Positions 18,618-29,154 of a stretch of 64,000 nt of DNA are shown here, in pieces (the stretch's first letter is position 1; each line of letters opens with the position of its first letter). The translations under genes and the position numbers were made by a program. The notes beneath the pieces were generated by a model. That model had not been told where the DNA came from. It was given only the letters and a program-made list of their open reading frames with translations, and made no database searches. Source of the DNA: Kitasatospora kifunensis (lineage in GTDB: Bacteria; Actinomycetota; Actinomycetes; Streptomycetales; Streptomycetaceae); assembly GCF_014203855.1 (NCBI RefSeq), contig NZ_JACHJV010000001.1, forward strand, positions 620,001 to 684,000. Reading direction: 5' to 3'.

Positions 18618-20668
18618 GCATCACACAGGAGTCGGTCAGCGCGGACCTCGGCCTCGCCGAGCAGCTGGCACGCAACGCCAGGGCCTTCCCCGAGAAGACC
18701 GCGATCAGCTACCCGGACGGGAAGGAGGCCGACGGCAGCATCCGCTACCGGGAGCTGATGTATGGTCAACTGCAGAGTGACATCGAGCAGTTGTCGGCAT
18801 CCCTCGCCATACTCGGGATCGGGCACGGCACCCGGACGGTGCTGATGGCCGCGCCGGGTCCGGATCTGTTCGCACTGCTCTTCGCACTGCTGCGCAACGG
18901 CGCCGTGCCGGTCGTGGTCGACCCCGGCATGGGGATCCGGCGGATGCTGCACTGCTACCGGGCCGTGGGTGCCGAGGCGTTCATCGGGCCGCCGCTCGCC
19001 CACGCGGTTCGGGTGCTGGGCCGAGGAGCCTTCGCCGAGGTCCGCACCAACGTCACGCTGGGGCGGCGCTGGGGATGGGGCGGCCGGACCCTGGCAGAGC
19101 TGCGGGCAGCCGGGCGCAGGCTCACCCAGGGCACGCCAACCCCTCGACCCGCGCCTGCGTCTGCGCCCGCGCCCGCGGTTCGGGGCGAGGACCTGATGAT
19201 GATCGGGTTCACCACCGGCAGCACCGGGCCCGCCAAGGGCGTGGAGTACACCCACGAGATGCTGGCGGCGATGGCCCGCGCCGTGCAGAGCGCGCACGGA
19301 CGCCACCGGGACGAGGTCTCGCTGGTCACGCTGCCGCTGTACGGCGCCCTGGACCTGCTCTTCGGCTCCACCCTGGTACTGGCCCCGGTGGCGCCCACCA
19401 AGGTCGGCAAGGCCGACCCGGCACTGCTGGTGGCGGCGATGACCGAACATCGCGCCTCCACGATGTTCGCCTCACCCGCACTACTGCGGCTGCTGGGCGG
19501 CTATCTGACGAAGAGTCAGAACACGACCGGAGCAACCGAACTGCCCGATCTGCGCAGTGTGGTCTCCGGCGGCGCCCCGGTACCCCCCGAGGTGGTCGCC
19601 GAGCTGCGCCAGGTGCTCGACGAGAAGAGCGCGATCCACGTGACCTACGGCGCCACCGAGGCGCTGCCGATCACCTCGATCGAGTCCGCCGAGATCCTGG
19701 GCGAGACCGCCGCCCGGACACCGCTGGGCGCCGGCAGCTGCGTGGGCCGACCCGTACCCGGCACCGAGGTGCGGATCGTCCAGGTCTCGGACGACCCGCT
19801 ACCGGGCTGGCACACCGGCCTCGCGGTCGCGGACGGGACGGTCGGCGAGATCGTGGTGGCCGGCGCCTCGGTCAGCGCCCGCTACCACGCCGCCCCGAAG
19901 GCCGATGCCGCGCACAAGATCCACGACGAGGCCTCGGGCCTGACCTGGCACCGCACCGGCGACCTCGGCTACCTCGATGCCGAGGGCCGCCTGTGGTTCT
20001 GCGGGCGCAAGACCCAGCGGGTCCGCACCGCCACGGGTGACCTGCACACCGTGCGCTGCGAGGGCGTGTTCAACGCCCATCCACTGGTGCGGCGCACGGC
20101 GCTGGTCGGCGTCGGCGAGCCGGGCGCGCAGCGACCGGTGGTCTGTGTGGAGACCGAGGAGGGTGTCACGCACGCCCAGTGGACCTCGCTGGTACCGGAG
20201 TTGTGCACGCTGGCCGCCGGCAGCCCGCAGACCACCGGGCTCGACACCTTCCTGCGCCACCCCGGGTTCCCGGTCGACATCCGGCACAACGCCAAGATCG
20301 GCCGCGAGCAGCTGGCCCGCTGGGCCGCACAGCAGCTCACCCCACGTCCCGGGCGCATCTGGGCACTGCGCGCGATTCCGCTGGTCGGCTGGGCCTACCT
20401 GGCGGCCGGGCTGATCCATCCGGTCGACCAGCCGGTGCTGGTCGCGATCTGGTGGATCGATGCCTTCCTGAGCCTGGTGGTGCACGCCGCGCAGATCCCG
20501 CCGGCGCTGCCCCACGGGCGGGCAGCCGGCTACGGTCCCTGGGCCAGCGCGGCGCTCACCATGCTGTACGGCGCCACCTGGTGGCGGCAGTTGCCGGCCC
20601 CGGGCGCTCCCAGGCGGGCGCATCGGGCGCAGTGGGTGCCCGGTGCTTCGAAGGAGGTCGCGCGATGA
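18614..20668 (+). CDS. lstC: OleC-like AMP-forming beta-lactone synthetase (LstC)
   Basis: The 684-residue protein is of the ANL superfamily. Its P-loop FTTGSTGPAKGVEYTH lies near residue 197, the adenine motif VTYGATEALPIT near 345, and the hinge region HRTGDLGYLDAEGRLWFCGRK near 450. OleC enzymes activate a beta-hydroxy acid and close it to a beta-lactone. In the Lst pathway this gives the lactone of lipstatin. The C-terminus has extra hydrophobic segments (WALRAIPLVGWAYLAAGLI and following), as in OleC proteins. The TTG start at 18614 overlaps the lstB stop and has AGGAGGG upstream. The stop overlaps the lstD start (ATGA). Confidence 0.85.
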   Translation: MSITQESVSADLGLAEQLARNARAFPEKTAISYPDGKEADGSIRYRELMYGQLQSDIEQLSASLAILGIGHGTRTVLMAAPGPDLFALLFALLRNGAVPVVVDPGMGIRRMLHCYRAVGAEAFIGPPLAHAVRVLGRGAFAEVRTNVTLGRRWGWGGRTLAELRAAGRRLTQGTPTPRPAPASAPAPAVRGEDLMMIGFTTGSTGPAKGVEYTHEMLAAMARAVQSAHGRHRDEVSLVTLPLYGALDLLFGSTLVLAPVAPTKVGKADPALLVAAMTEHRASTMFASPALLRLLGGYLTKSQNTTGATELPDLRSVVSGGAPVPPEVVAELRQVLDEKSAIHVTYGATEALPITSIESAEILGETAARTPLGAGSCVGRPVPGTEVRIVQVSDDPLPGWHTGLAVADGTVGEIVVAGASVSARYHAAPKADAAHKIHDEASGLTWHRTGDLGYLDAEGRLWFCGRKTQRVRTATGDLHTVRCEGVFNAHPLVRRTALVGVGEPGAQRPVVCVETEEGVTHAQWTSLVPELCTLAAGSPQTTGLDTFLRHPGFPVDIRHNAKIGREQLARWAAQQLTPRPGRIWALRAIPLVGWAYLAAGLIHPVDQPVLVAIWWIDAFLSLVVHAAQIPPALPHGRAAGYGPWASAALTMLYGATWWRQLPAPGAPRRAHRAQWVPGASKEVAR

Positions 20669-21711
20669 AGGTCCTGGTGACCGGCGCGTCCGGATTCCTC
20701 GGCGGGCACCTGGTCGACGGCGCGCTGCGGGCCGGGCACGAGGTGCGCGCCCTGGTCCGCCCGAGCAGCGACATCTCCCGGCTCGCCACCCTGCCCGGCC
20801 TGGAACTGGTCTACGGCAACCTCCGCGACCCCGACTCGCTGCGCGCCGCGGTCAAGGGCGTGGACGTGGTGCACCACAGCGCCGCGCGGGTGCTTGAGCA
20901 CGGCACCCGAGCCCAGTTCAGCGCGGAGAACATCGGCGGCACCACCCGGCTGCTGCTGGCGGCGCAGGCCGCCGGCGCGCAGCGTTTCGTCTTCATCAGC
21001 AGCCCCAGCGCGCTGATGGACCGCTCGGACGGCGACCTGCTGGACATCGACGAGTCCACCCCGTATCCGGCGCGCTGGCACAACCTCTACTCCGAGACCA
21101 AGGCCATCGCCGAGCAACGGGTGCTGGCGGCGAACCAGCCCGGCTTCACCACCCTGGCGCTGCGCCCGCGCGGCATCTGGGGCCCGCGCGACCACTCCGG
21201 GTTCCTGCCGCGCATGGTGGCCAGGATGCTGACCGGGGGGCTGCCCGACCTGTCCGGCGGCAAGCGGGTCCTGGTCTCGCTCTGCCACTGCGACAACGCG
21301 GTCGCGGCCGCGCTGCGGGCCGCCGAGGCCCCGGCCGAACGGGTCGGCGGACGGGCGTACTTCATCGCCGACCGGGAGCAGACCGACCTGTGGGCCTTCC
21401 TGGCCCGGCTGGCCGAGCTGTTCGGTGGGCAGCCACCAACGCGCCGGATCCCGCCACTGGTTCGGGATGCCCTGGTGGAGGCGATCGAACTGCTCTGGCT
21501 GCTCCCGTGCTTGGCGGCCAACCGGGAACGCCCGCTGAGTCGCTACACGGTGGCGCTGCTGACCCGCTCCAGCACCTACCGCACAGCCGCCGCCGAACGG
21601 GACTTCGGCTACCGGCCGGTGACCGATCAGGAGCTAGGGCTGGCACGGCTGTTGGAGTGGGTCGAATCGATCGGCGGCGCGACGAGCTACGCCCGACTCG
21701 CCAACTCCTGA
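20665..21711 (+). CDS. lstD: OleD-like NAD(P)-dependent 3-keto reductase (LstD)
   Basis: The 348-residue extended SDR of the 3-beta-hydroxysteroid dehydrogenase/OleD group has the Rossmann motif TGASGFLGGHL at the N-terminus and a YSETKAIAE catalytic Tyr-Lys site near residue 150. Its expected job is reducing the 2-alkyl-3-keto acid made by the ketosynthase pair to the beta-hydroxy acid used by the lactone synthetase. The ATG lies in an ATGA overlap with lstC, behind AAGGAGG. The last codons and stop lie in the first unit of a six-unit 16-bp repeat. Confidence 0.85.
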   Translation: MKVLVTGASGFLGGHLVDGALRAGHEVRALVRPSSDISRLATLPGLELVYGNLRDPDSLRAAVKGVDVVHHSAARVLEHGTRAQFSAENIGGTTRLLLAAQAAGAQRFVFISSPSALMDRSDGDLLDIDESTPYPARWHNLYSETKAIAEQRVLAANQPGFTTLALRPRGIWGPRDHSGFLPRMVARMLTGGLPDLSGGKRVLVSLCHCDNAVAAALRAAEAPAERVGGRAYFIADREQTDLWAFLARLAELFGGQPPTRRIPPLVRDALVEAIELLWLLPCLAANRERPLSRYTVALLTRSSTYRTAAAERDFGYRPVTDQELGLARLLEWVESIGGATSYARLANS

Positions 21712-21800
21712 ACACCCGGACTCCTGAACACCCGGGCTCCAGAACACCCGGGCTCCTGAGCATCCGGACTCCTGAACGCCCGGACTGCTGAACGCCCGGA
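21705..21800 (+). repeat. Six tandem 16-bp units between lstD and lstE
   Basis: Units of 16 bp with consensus CTCCTGAACACCCGGA fill exactly 96 bp, each copy differing by 0-3 bases. The lstD stop is inside unit 1, and every unit brings a TGA or near-TGA in the same phase. The block separates otherwise tightly coupled cluster genes by 126 bp. Confidence 0.95.
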
Positions 21801-21837
21801 CAAACCCTGTGGCTGTCGAACAGCCGGAGAGGCCCTG

Positions 21838-25025
<3,188 letters not shown>

Positions 25026-25029
<4 letters not shown>

Positions 25030-25715
25030 TCTTCGTCGGACGCGGCGCGCTGCTCAAGCGCGCCGCCACCCATGCGCTGACCGCCGGCCACCGGGTGGAT
25101 CTGGTGGTCTCCAACGACCCCGCCGACGCGGCCGGGGGCGAGCTGCCGTACCTCATCACCACCGACGTCAACGCACAGGCCGAACAGCTGATTGCCCGCT
25201 GCACCGACGGGGTGGTCTGGTCGATCAACAACTGGATGATCTTCCGCGCTCCGCTGCTCGACTCCGGTCTGCGGATCTACAACATCCACAACGGCCTACT
25301 GCCGCAACACCGCGGCCTGCCGTCGGCCGCCATCGCCTACGCCCTGCTGCACGGCCACACCCAGTACGGCGCCACCCTCCACGAGGTCGACGTCGGCGTG
25401 GACACCGGCCGCGTCCTCGCCGAGCAGCCCTTCCCCATCGCCCCCGACGCCCGCCACCACCAGGTCCTGCTGCGCGGCATCCAGGCCTGCCACCAGCTCT
25501 TCCAACGCACCCTCCCAGCCGTCGCCGCCGGCCACCCGCCCGAGCCACCACTACCGCGCGAACCCCTGCCCGGCGCCTACTACGGCCACCGCTCGCTGCG
25601 CGCACTGACCTCCTACGCCGACCACCCGGCCTACGGGCGCGCCACCGACCTGGGCGTCGCCGCTCCGTTCGTACCGGAGCTGGTCGAGGCGCTGGGCGCA
25701 GCCGTCGACGTCTGA
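25026..25715 (+). CDS. lstF: N-formyltransferase (LstF-type)
   Basis: The 229-residue formyltransferase fold carries the Asn-His-Asp catalytic set: IYNIHNGLLPQHRG (about 85-97) and the Asp in HEVDVGVDTG (about 122). It should transfer a formyl group from formyltetrahydrofolate to the amino group of the ester-linked amino acid, giving the N-formyl group of lipstatin-like products. The ATG overlaps the NRPS stop (ATGA). The last 85 bases overlap the end of a convergent gene. The C-terminus (HRSLRALTSYADHP) has no assigned role. Confidence 0.85.
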
Positions 25716-26287
25716 CCGAATGAATCCAAGGGATCCGGGTCGGCCACAACGAGGTTGCCTGCGCCTGCTCGGCTCAGCCGCCGCCGGTAGTAGGAGATCG
25801 TGACGACCGCCAGCAGCGGACCCCACAGCAGCAGTGGTGCGTAGCAGGCATCCATCACGACGAGTGCCGGCCCGGTCGGGGCTCCCTGGGCCCCGCCGAA
25901 GCCGCGCGCGTTGGGGATCACCAGCAGCATCAGGACCGCCGCGCCGAGGGATGCCGGGATCACCGCGGCCAGCGGCGCGACCCGTCTGCCCCCGATGAAC
26001 GGGATCCAGCGCGGCACCACCTCGCCCCAGGGCTTGACCAGCCCGAGGGTGAGCAGCGAGAGCCCTTCGGCGCCCAGGCTCAGCGCGATGCACAGGAGGC
26101 TGAACCAGCCCGGGATGTCCAGCCCCCTGGTGTCGAATCCCACCGGGATGCCGAGCCCCATCGCGATCCGCCAGATCCCGGACGGCAGGGTGGTGAGGGC
26201 CGCGATGTGCGCGACTCGGACCACCCAACGGGCAGGTGGTGAACTCTCGCGGACGGCGGCAGCGGTAGGTGTCCCAGACGTGACCAT
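25631..26287 (-). CDS. Four-helix membrane protein of unknown function
   Basis: The 218-residue product has four or five hydrophobic segments, including VVRVAHIAALTTLPSGIWRIAMGLG, FSLLCIALSLGAEGLSLLTLGLV and LLLWGPLLAVVTISYYRRRL. Actinomycete proteins of this size and pattern are common and uncharacterised. The ATG at 26287 is chosen over the 26407 codon because the extra residues are Arg-rich and uncharacteristic. Its last 28 codons overlap lstF on the other strand. I see no evidence that it serves the lactone pathway, though a transport or resistance role cannot be excluded. Confidence 0.6.
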   Translation of the reverse strand: MVTSGTPTAAAVRESSPPARWVVRVAHIAALTTLPSGIWRIAMGLGIPVGFDTRGLDIPGWFSLLCIALSLGAEGLSLLTLGLVKPWGEVVPRWIPFIGGRRVAPLAAVIPASLGAAVLMLLVIPNARGFGGAQGAPTGPALVVMDACYAPLLLWGPLLAVVTISYYRRRLSRAGAGNLVVADPDPLDSFGQTSTAAPSASTSSGTNGAATPRSVARP

Positions 26288-26413
26288 GGCTCCATGCTGT
26301 CCCGGCGGACCGCCCCGCCGAATCCTGCGCAAGGTCCAATCCGGCTCCCCCGCCCGGGGGAGGGAGACAGCGTCCGACTCCGACCGGACAGCCGCCGCCA
26401 CCCGCACACCAGC

Positions 26414-26447
26414 AAGGGCCCCGCCGGTAACGACCGACGGGGCCCTT
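26414..26447. terminator. GGGCCCC-type hairpin
   Basis: AAGGGCCCCG (26414-26423) pairs perfectly with CGGGGCCCTT (26438-26447) around a 14-base loop. It lies 27 bases past the stop of the secreted-protein gene on the minus strand. Confidence 0.75.
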
Positions 26448-26474
26448 CGTCATAGGAAGCGGCGTACCGCCCGG

Positions 26475-26801
26475 CTACGAGAAGACGACCGAACGGAGCT
26501 TGAGCCGGTCGCCGAGCTTCGTGCCGGGGGGCATCACACGGTACGTGTCGCCTCCGCAGCCGGACTCCAGGAAGACCGTGGCAGTGACGTCGGTGAAGTT
26601 CTTCGGGGCGAAGGCCGGGTCGTCCTCAGTGGCCCCGAACAGGTTGATGCACTTGCCGCCTTCCGGGTCGTGCAGCGCGGCGGGGATGCCACGGCCGAAC
26701 TTGTACTCGAACTCGCCGGTCGCCGCGTAGGCGGAGTTGGGGACGGCGATGAGGAGCACGAGCGCGCCGAGGGCGGCGGCAGCGGTTTGACGAAAGCGCA
26801 C
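26475..26801 (-). CDS. Small secreted protein of unknown function
   Basis: The 108-residue protein has a clear Sec signal peptide, with a basic start (RFRQ), the hydrophobic ALGALVLLIAVPNSAYA and cleavage after AYA. The mature part is about 80 residues with two Cys, enough for one disulfide. I recognise no family. The GTG start has AAGGA eight bases upstream. It sits 170 bp downstream of the methyltransferase gene on the same strand and may be a separate unit. Confidence 0.65.
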   Translation of the reverse strand: MRFRQTAAAALGALVLLIAVPNSAYAATGEFEYKFGRGIPAALHDPEGGKCINLFGATEDDPAFAPKNFTDVTATVFLESGCGGDTYRVMPPGTKLGDRLKLRSVVFS

Positions 26802-26971
26802 GAGGAGGTTCCTTGTTCGATCGGGTTCACGCCCCGGATGACCGAGGCGCAGTGCACGAACGATTCCCCGGCCTATGCCTCATTAGGCACCATGTCCCTC
26901 TTGCGGACTCATGGATGGTCCCACTGGAACAAGTGCTCCATGTCGCCGACTTGACGTCAGGTGTTGGCCCG

Positions 26972-28150
26972 TCAGCTCTGCTGCGGCACCGGATTGTCCG
27001 GGGAGTCGAGCCAGGCCGTATGGCCCTCCGGGGTGACCGTCAGGCCGAGCCGCTCGTGCCCCGGGCGTCCTTGGGCGTCCCACCACTGGTACGCGGCGGT
27101 CACCTCGTCCCAGAGGTTCCGGGGGCCGGACTGCACCACCTCGTACTCGGTGCGGCCCCGCTCGTAGTCGGCGGTGGCCCAGGACAGGGTGTCCCTGCTG
27201 TAGATCCACAGCGTGTACGCGCCGTCCTCGTAGCGCTCCGCCCGCCAGAACGCACCGGGCACACCGAGGCCGATGACGAACAGTTCGAGCCAGCCCCCGG
27301 TGTCCGGCGGGGCAAGGGTGGTTGTGCTCTTCACCCCGTCGCCCGGCCACGGCTCCCCGTGCAGGTAGGCATCAATCAGCGGGCGGTCCGTGCGCTGCTG
27401 ACGGAGCCGCATGAAGGCCGATCCCCTGGTGAACTGCCCGCTCGCACTGGTGCCGTCGTCGCTGACGGTCAGGCGGACGATGAACTCCCCGCCGTACTCC
27501 GTCCCGAACGGCGCGACGATGACCCCGCCGGGAGCGGCCTGCTCCAGCCACGTCGGAGGGATCTCGATCATGGAGCAGGTGGCAATGATCCGATCGTACG
27601 GGCCTGCATCCGCCCAACCCGACCGCCCGTCACCCTCGATCACCGTGGGCTCAAGTCCGGCCCGGCGCAGGTTCTCCCGCGCGCCCTGTGCCACCGCTGG
27701 GTCGTACTCGATCGTGACCACGTTGGGGTCACCGAGGCGGGAGGCCAGCAGGCCCGCGTTCCACCCCGTCCCGGCCCCGACCTCCAGCACCCGGCTCCCC
27801 GGACGCACGTCGAGATCTCGCAGCATCGAAAACACCATGGTCGGCATGGAGTTCGATGAGCTTGGGGTCGTGCCGAGCCCGTCCCCCTCGTGCTCGCCGT
27901 CGTCCCACTGAGTGGTGAGCGGGATGTCCGAGTAGACGGCCCGGTACCACGCCTCGGGGTCCTGCGACCGGTACACCACGGGTTTCTGCTTGGTCCCGTC
28001 GGCGATGCCCGGCCAGATGCGCTCCGGAATGAACAACTCACGGGGCACAGCTTGGAATGCGGGGAGCCAGTCCGAGGTCAGCGCGCCGCCGGCCACCAGC
28101 GCGGAGGCGAGCCCCTGGAGGCCCGCCTCCTTGGGCGTCTCGCCGGTCAC
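26972..28150 (-). CDS. PIMT-type O-methyltransferase, probable RiPP-modifying enzyme
   Basis: This 392-residue protein has a protein-L-isoaspartate methyltransferase core. The SAM motif VLEVGAGTGW lies at 121-130, the preceding TTPSSSNSMPTMVF at 94-107 is where PIMTs read T(I/V)SAPHM, and YDRIIATCSM lies near 190. Normal repair PIMTs are about 210 residues; here about 170 extra residues follow (from about 225). That extension is typical of PIMT homologues that act on RiPP precursors (graspetide TgmC type, FxLD system, imiditides). Its GTG start overlaps the stop of the Gly-rich peptide (GTGA), so the two are translated together. I infer that it methylates Asp side chains in that peptide, leading to aspartimide. 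Confidence 0.72.
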   Translation of the reverse strand: MTGETPKEAGLQGLASALVAGGALTSDWLPAFQAVPRELFIPERIWPGIADGTKQKPVVYRSQDPEAWYRAVYSDIPLTTQWDDGEHEGDGLGTTPSSSNSMPTMVFSMLRDLDVRPGSRVLEVGAGTGWNAGLLASRLGDPNVVTIEYDPAVAQGARENLRRAGLEPTVIEGDGRSGWADAGPYDRIIATCSMIEIPPTWLEQAAPGGVIVAPFGTEYGGEFIVRLTVSDDGTSASGQFTRGSAFMRLRQQRTDRPLIDAYLHGEPWPGDGVKSTTTLAPPDTGGWLELFVIGLGVPGAFWRAERYEDGAYTLWIYSRDTLSWATADYERGRTEYEVVQSGPRNLWDEVTAAYQWWDAQGRPGHERLGLTVTPEGHTAWLDSPDNPVPQQS

Positions 28151-28296
28151 TTGCCCCCGCCACCCGCCGGGGACTGCCCGTCAGAGGTGTTACCGCCCTC
28201 GTCAGAGCCGCCGCCACCGTGCCCGGCACCCTTGTTGCTGTCGTCCTGCTGCCCGCCACCCTTGCCGTCGCCGGACCCGCCGCCGCGCTTACCCAT
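28147..28296 (-). CDS. Gly-rich 49-residue peptide, candidate RiPP precursor
   Basis: This short ORF encodes 49 residues of which 22 are Gly. Asp lies at positions 10, 18, 19, 32 and 39, and Asn at 21 and 36. D10-G11 and D39-G40 are Asp-Gly pairs, the sequence most prone to form succinimide. There is no Cys, and Ser/Thr are few. The ATG has GGAGG upstream (GGAGGTACCGAG before ATG). The stop overlaps the GTG of the PIMT-like gene. Coupling to that enzyme is the reason to call it a precursor. It could instead be a flexible accessory peptide. Confidence 0.6.
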   Translation of the reverse strand: MGKRGGGSGDGKGGGQQDDSNKGAGHGGGGSDEGGNTSDGQSPAGGGGK

Positions 28297-28319
28297 CTCG
28301 GTACCTCCGTGCTCGTAAG

Positions 28320-28425
28320 ACCCAACGGGCGCTTGCCCGGTGGGTGATGCGCCCGCCTGCGCCTCCCCAGAGACACAGGCGGGGTGATGCAGCCCGCCCC
28401 GGTCATTCGCCAGGTGGGGCGGGGG
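28320..28425. promoter_or_regulatory. Three consecutive hairpins upstream of the Gly-rich peptide
   Basis: Three stem-loops lie in the 131 bp before the peptide ORF: 28320-28345 (ACCCA/CGGGC arms, one mismatch, GCTT loop), 28352-28383 (CCCGCCTG with CAGGCGGG) and 28392-28424 (GCCCGCCCC with its near-complement). The phrase GGGTGATGC occurs twice between them. They could terminate the upstream short-ORF transcript and/or form a leader structure. Confidence 0.5.
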
Positions 28426-28427
28426 CC

Positions 28428-28622
28428 TTAGGTGCGGTCGCGGTTCCGGCCCATGGCCTCACGCAGCCGTCGCATGGTGTCCGACTCGGCAGGCTCCAGA
28501 GCACGGGGGCCGGCGGGCGGCTCCGGGGCATCCTGCCCGCTTTCCGAGGCTTCTGATGCTGCACTCTTCTGCGGCCGGCCGGTGTCCTCGGGCGGCCCAC
28601 CCCACACCGCCACGCCGTTCAC
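28428..28622 (-). CDS. Short ORF, 64 residues, unknown
   Basis: The GTG start overlaps the stop of the preceding ORF (GTGA), which argues for a real coupled gene although no family is recognised. The product is hydrophilic and Glu/Pro/Ser-rich in the middle, ending in a basic helix (MRRLREAMGRNRDRT). Low complexity makes homology hard to judge. Confidence 0.45.
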   Translation of the reverse strand: MNGVAVWGGPPEDTGRPQKSAASEASESGQDAPEPPAGPRALEPAESDTMRRLREAMGRNRDRT

Positions 28623-28843
28623 CCACTGCCCCCTCGCGGATGCGCGCACTCGAGAGCGTGCGCGGTGCGCAGTCGAACCACGGAAGCCATCTGCGCGGCG
28701 TTGCCGACGTGCTGGGAGGCGAAAGCGTCCAAGTACTGGCACCTGCCACAGTCGTTGACCGTGGTGCCGGCTGGGCGCTCGGGGGCTGCCTCACCCGTCA
28801 GGTGCAACTCCCAGTAGCCGCCCCTGGGCCGCTCGGCCGTCAC
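28619..28843 (-). CDS. Short ORF, 74 residues, with CxxC
   Basis: The product contains NDCGRCQYLDAF and a further Cys near the end (ALECAHP), giving a possible metal-binding or redox site. The GTG start overlaps the upstream stop, and its own stop overlaps the next GTG, so it is the middle of a coupled trio. Family unknown. Confidence 0.55.
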   Translation of the reverse strand: MTAERPRGGYWELHLTGEAAPERPAGTTVNDCGRCQYLDAFASQHVGNAAQMASVVRLRTAHALECAHPRGGSG

Positions 28844-29067
28844 AAGGACTCCCGGAAGCGTGCACAGGCGCCTGAGGCCCAGTGCTGACGGCGCTTCACT
28901 CTCACGTCAGTCAGGCCCGTGTGATCCGGCGCGAAGCGACCCGGGGCGACCTCGATCCGGCGGTGTCCCTCATACTCGGCGTCCAGCTCGACGCAGGCGG
29001 GGCAGTCCTGAGCCGCCTCCCCACTCGTACGTAGCGACTCAACCGACTGTGTAGGCATAGCCTCCAC
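28840..29067 (-). CDS. Short ORF, 75 residues, with CxxC
   Basis: The GTG at 29067 is preferred because AAAGGAG lies eight bases upstream; an ATG at 29058 is possible. The product has a CPAC motif, a later Cys (SGACARF) and the phrase DHTGLTDVRVKRRQHWA, seen in small actinomycete proteins next to XRE regulators. First of three GTGA-coupled short ORFs downstream of the TPR-type regulator. Role unknown. Confidence 0.55.
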   Translation of the reverse strand: MEAMPTQSVESLRTSGEAAQDCPACVELDAEYEGHRRIEVAPGRFAPDHTGLTDVRVKRRQHWASGACARFRESL

Positions 29068-29154
29068 CGATCTCGCTCCTTTCGCAGCAGGTACGAATAG
29101 TTTCGTGTGACGGTGCATCAGTTCACAGGGACGGAACGTCCTACTTGAGAGCGC

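Noticed and set aside
18614..20668. Plain long-chain acyl-CoA ligase
   Set aside because: Gene order and the extra hydrophobic C-terminus fit OleC-like lactone synthetases better.
21705..21800. CRISPR-like array
   Set aside because: The units abut without spacers and are only 16 bp, so this is a tandem repeat.
26972..28150. Housekeeping protein-repair PIMT
   Set aside because: It is almost twice the normal length and starts inside the stop of a small peptide gene, which repair enzymes do not.
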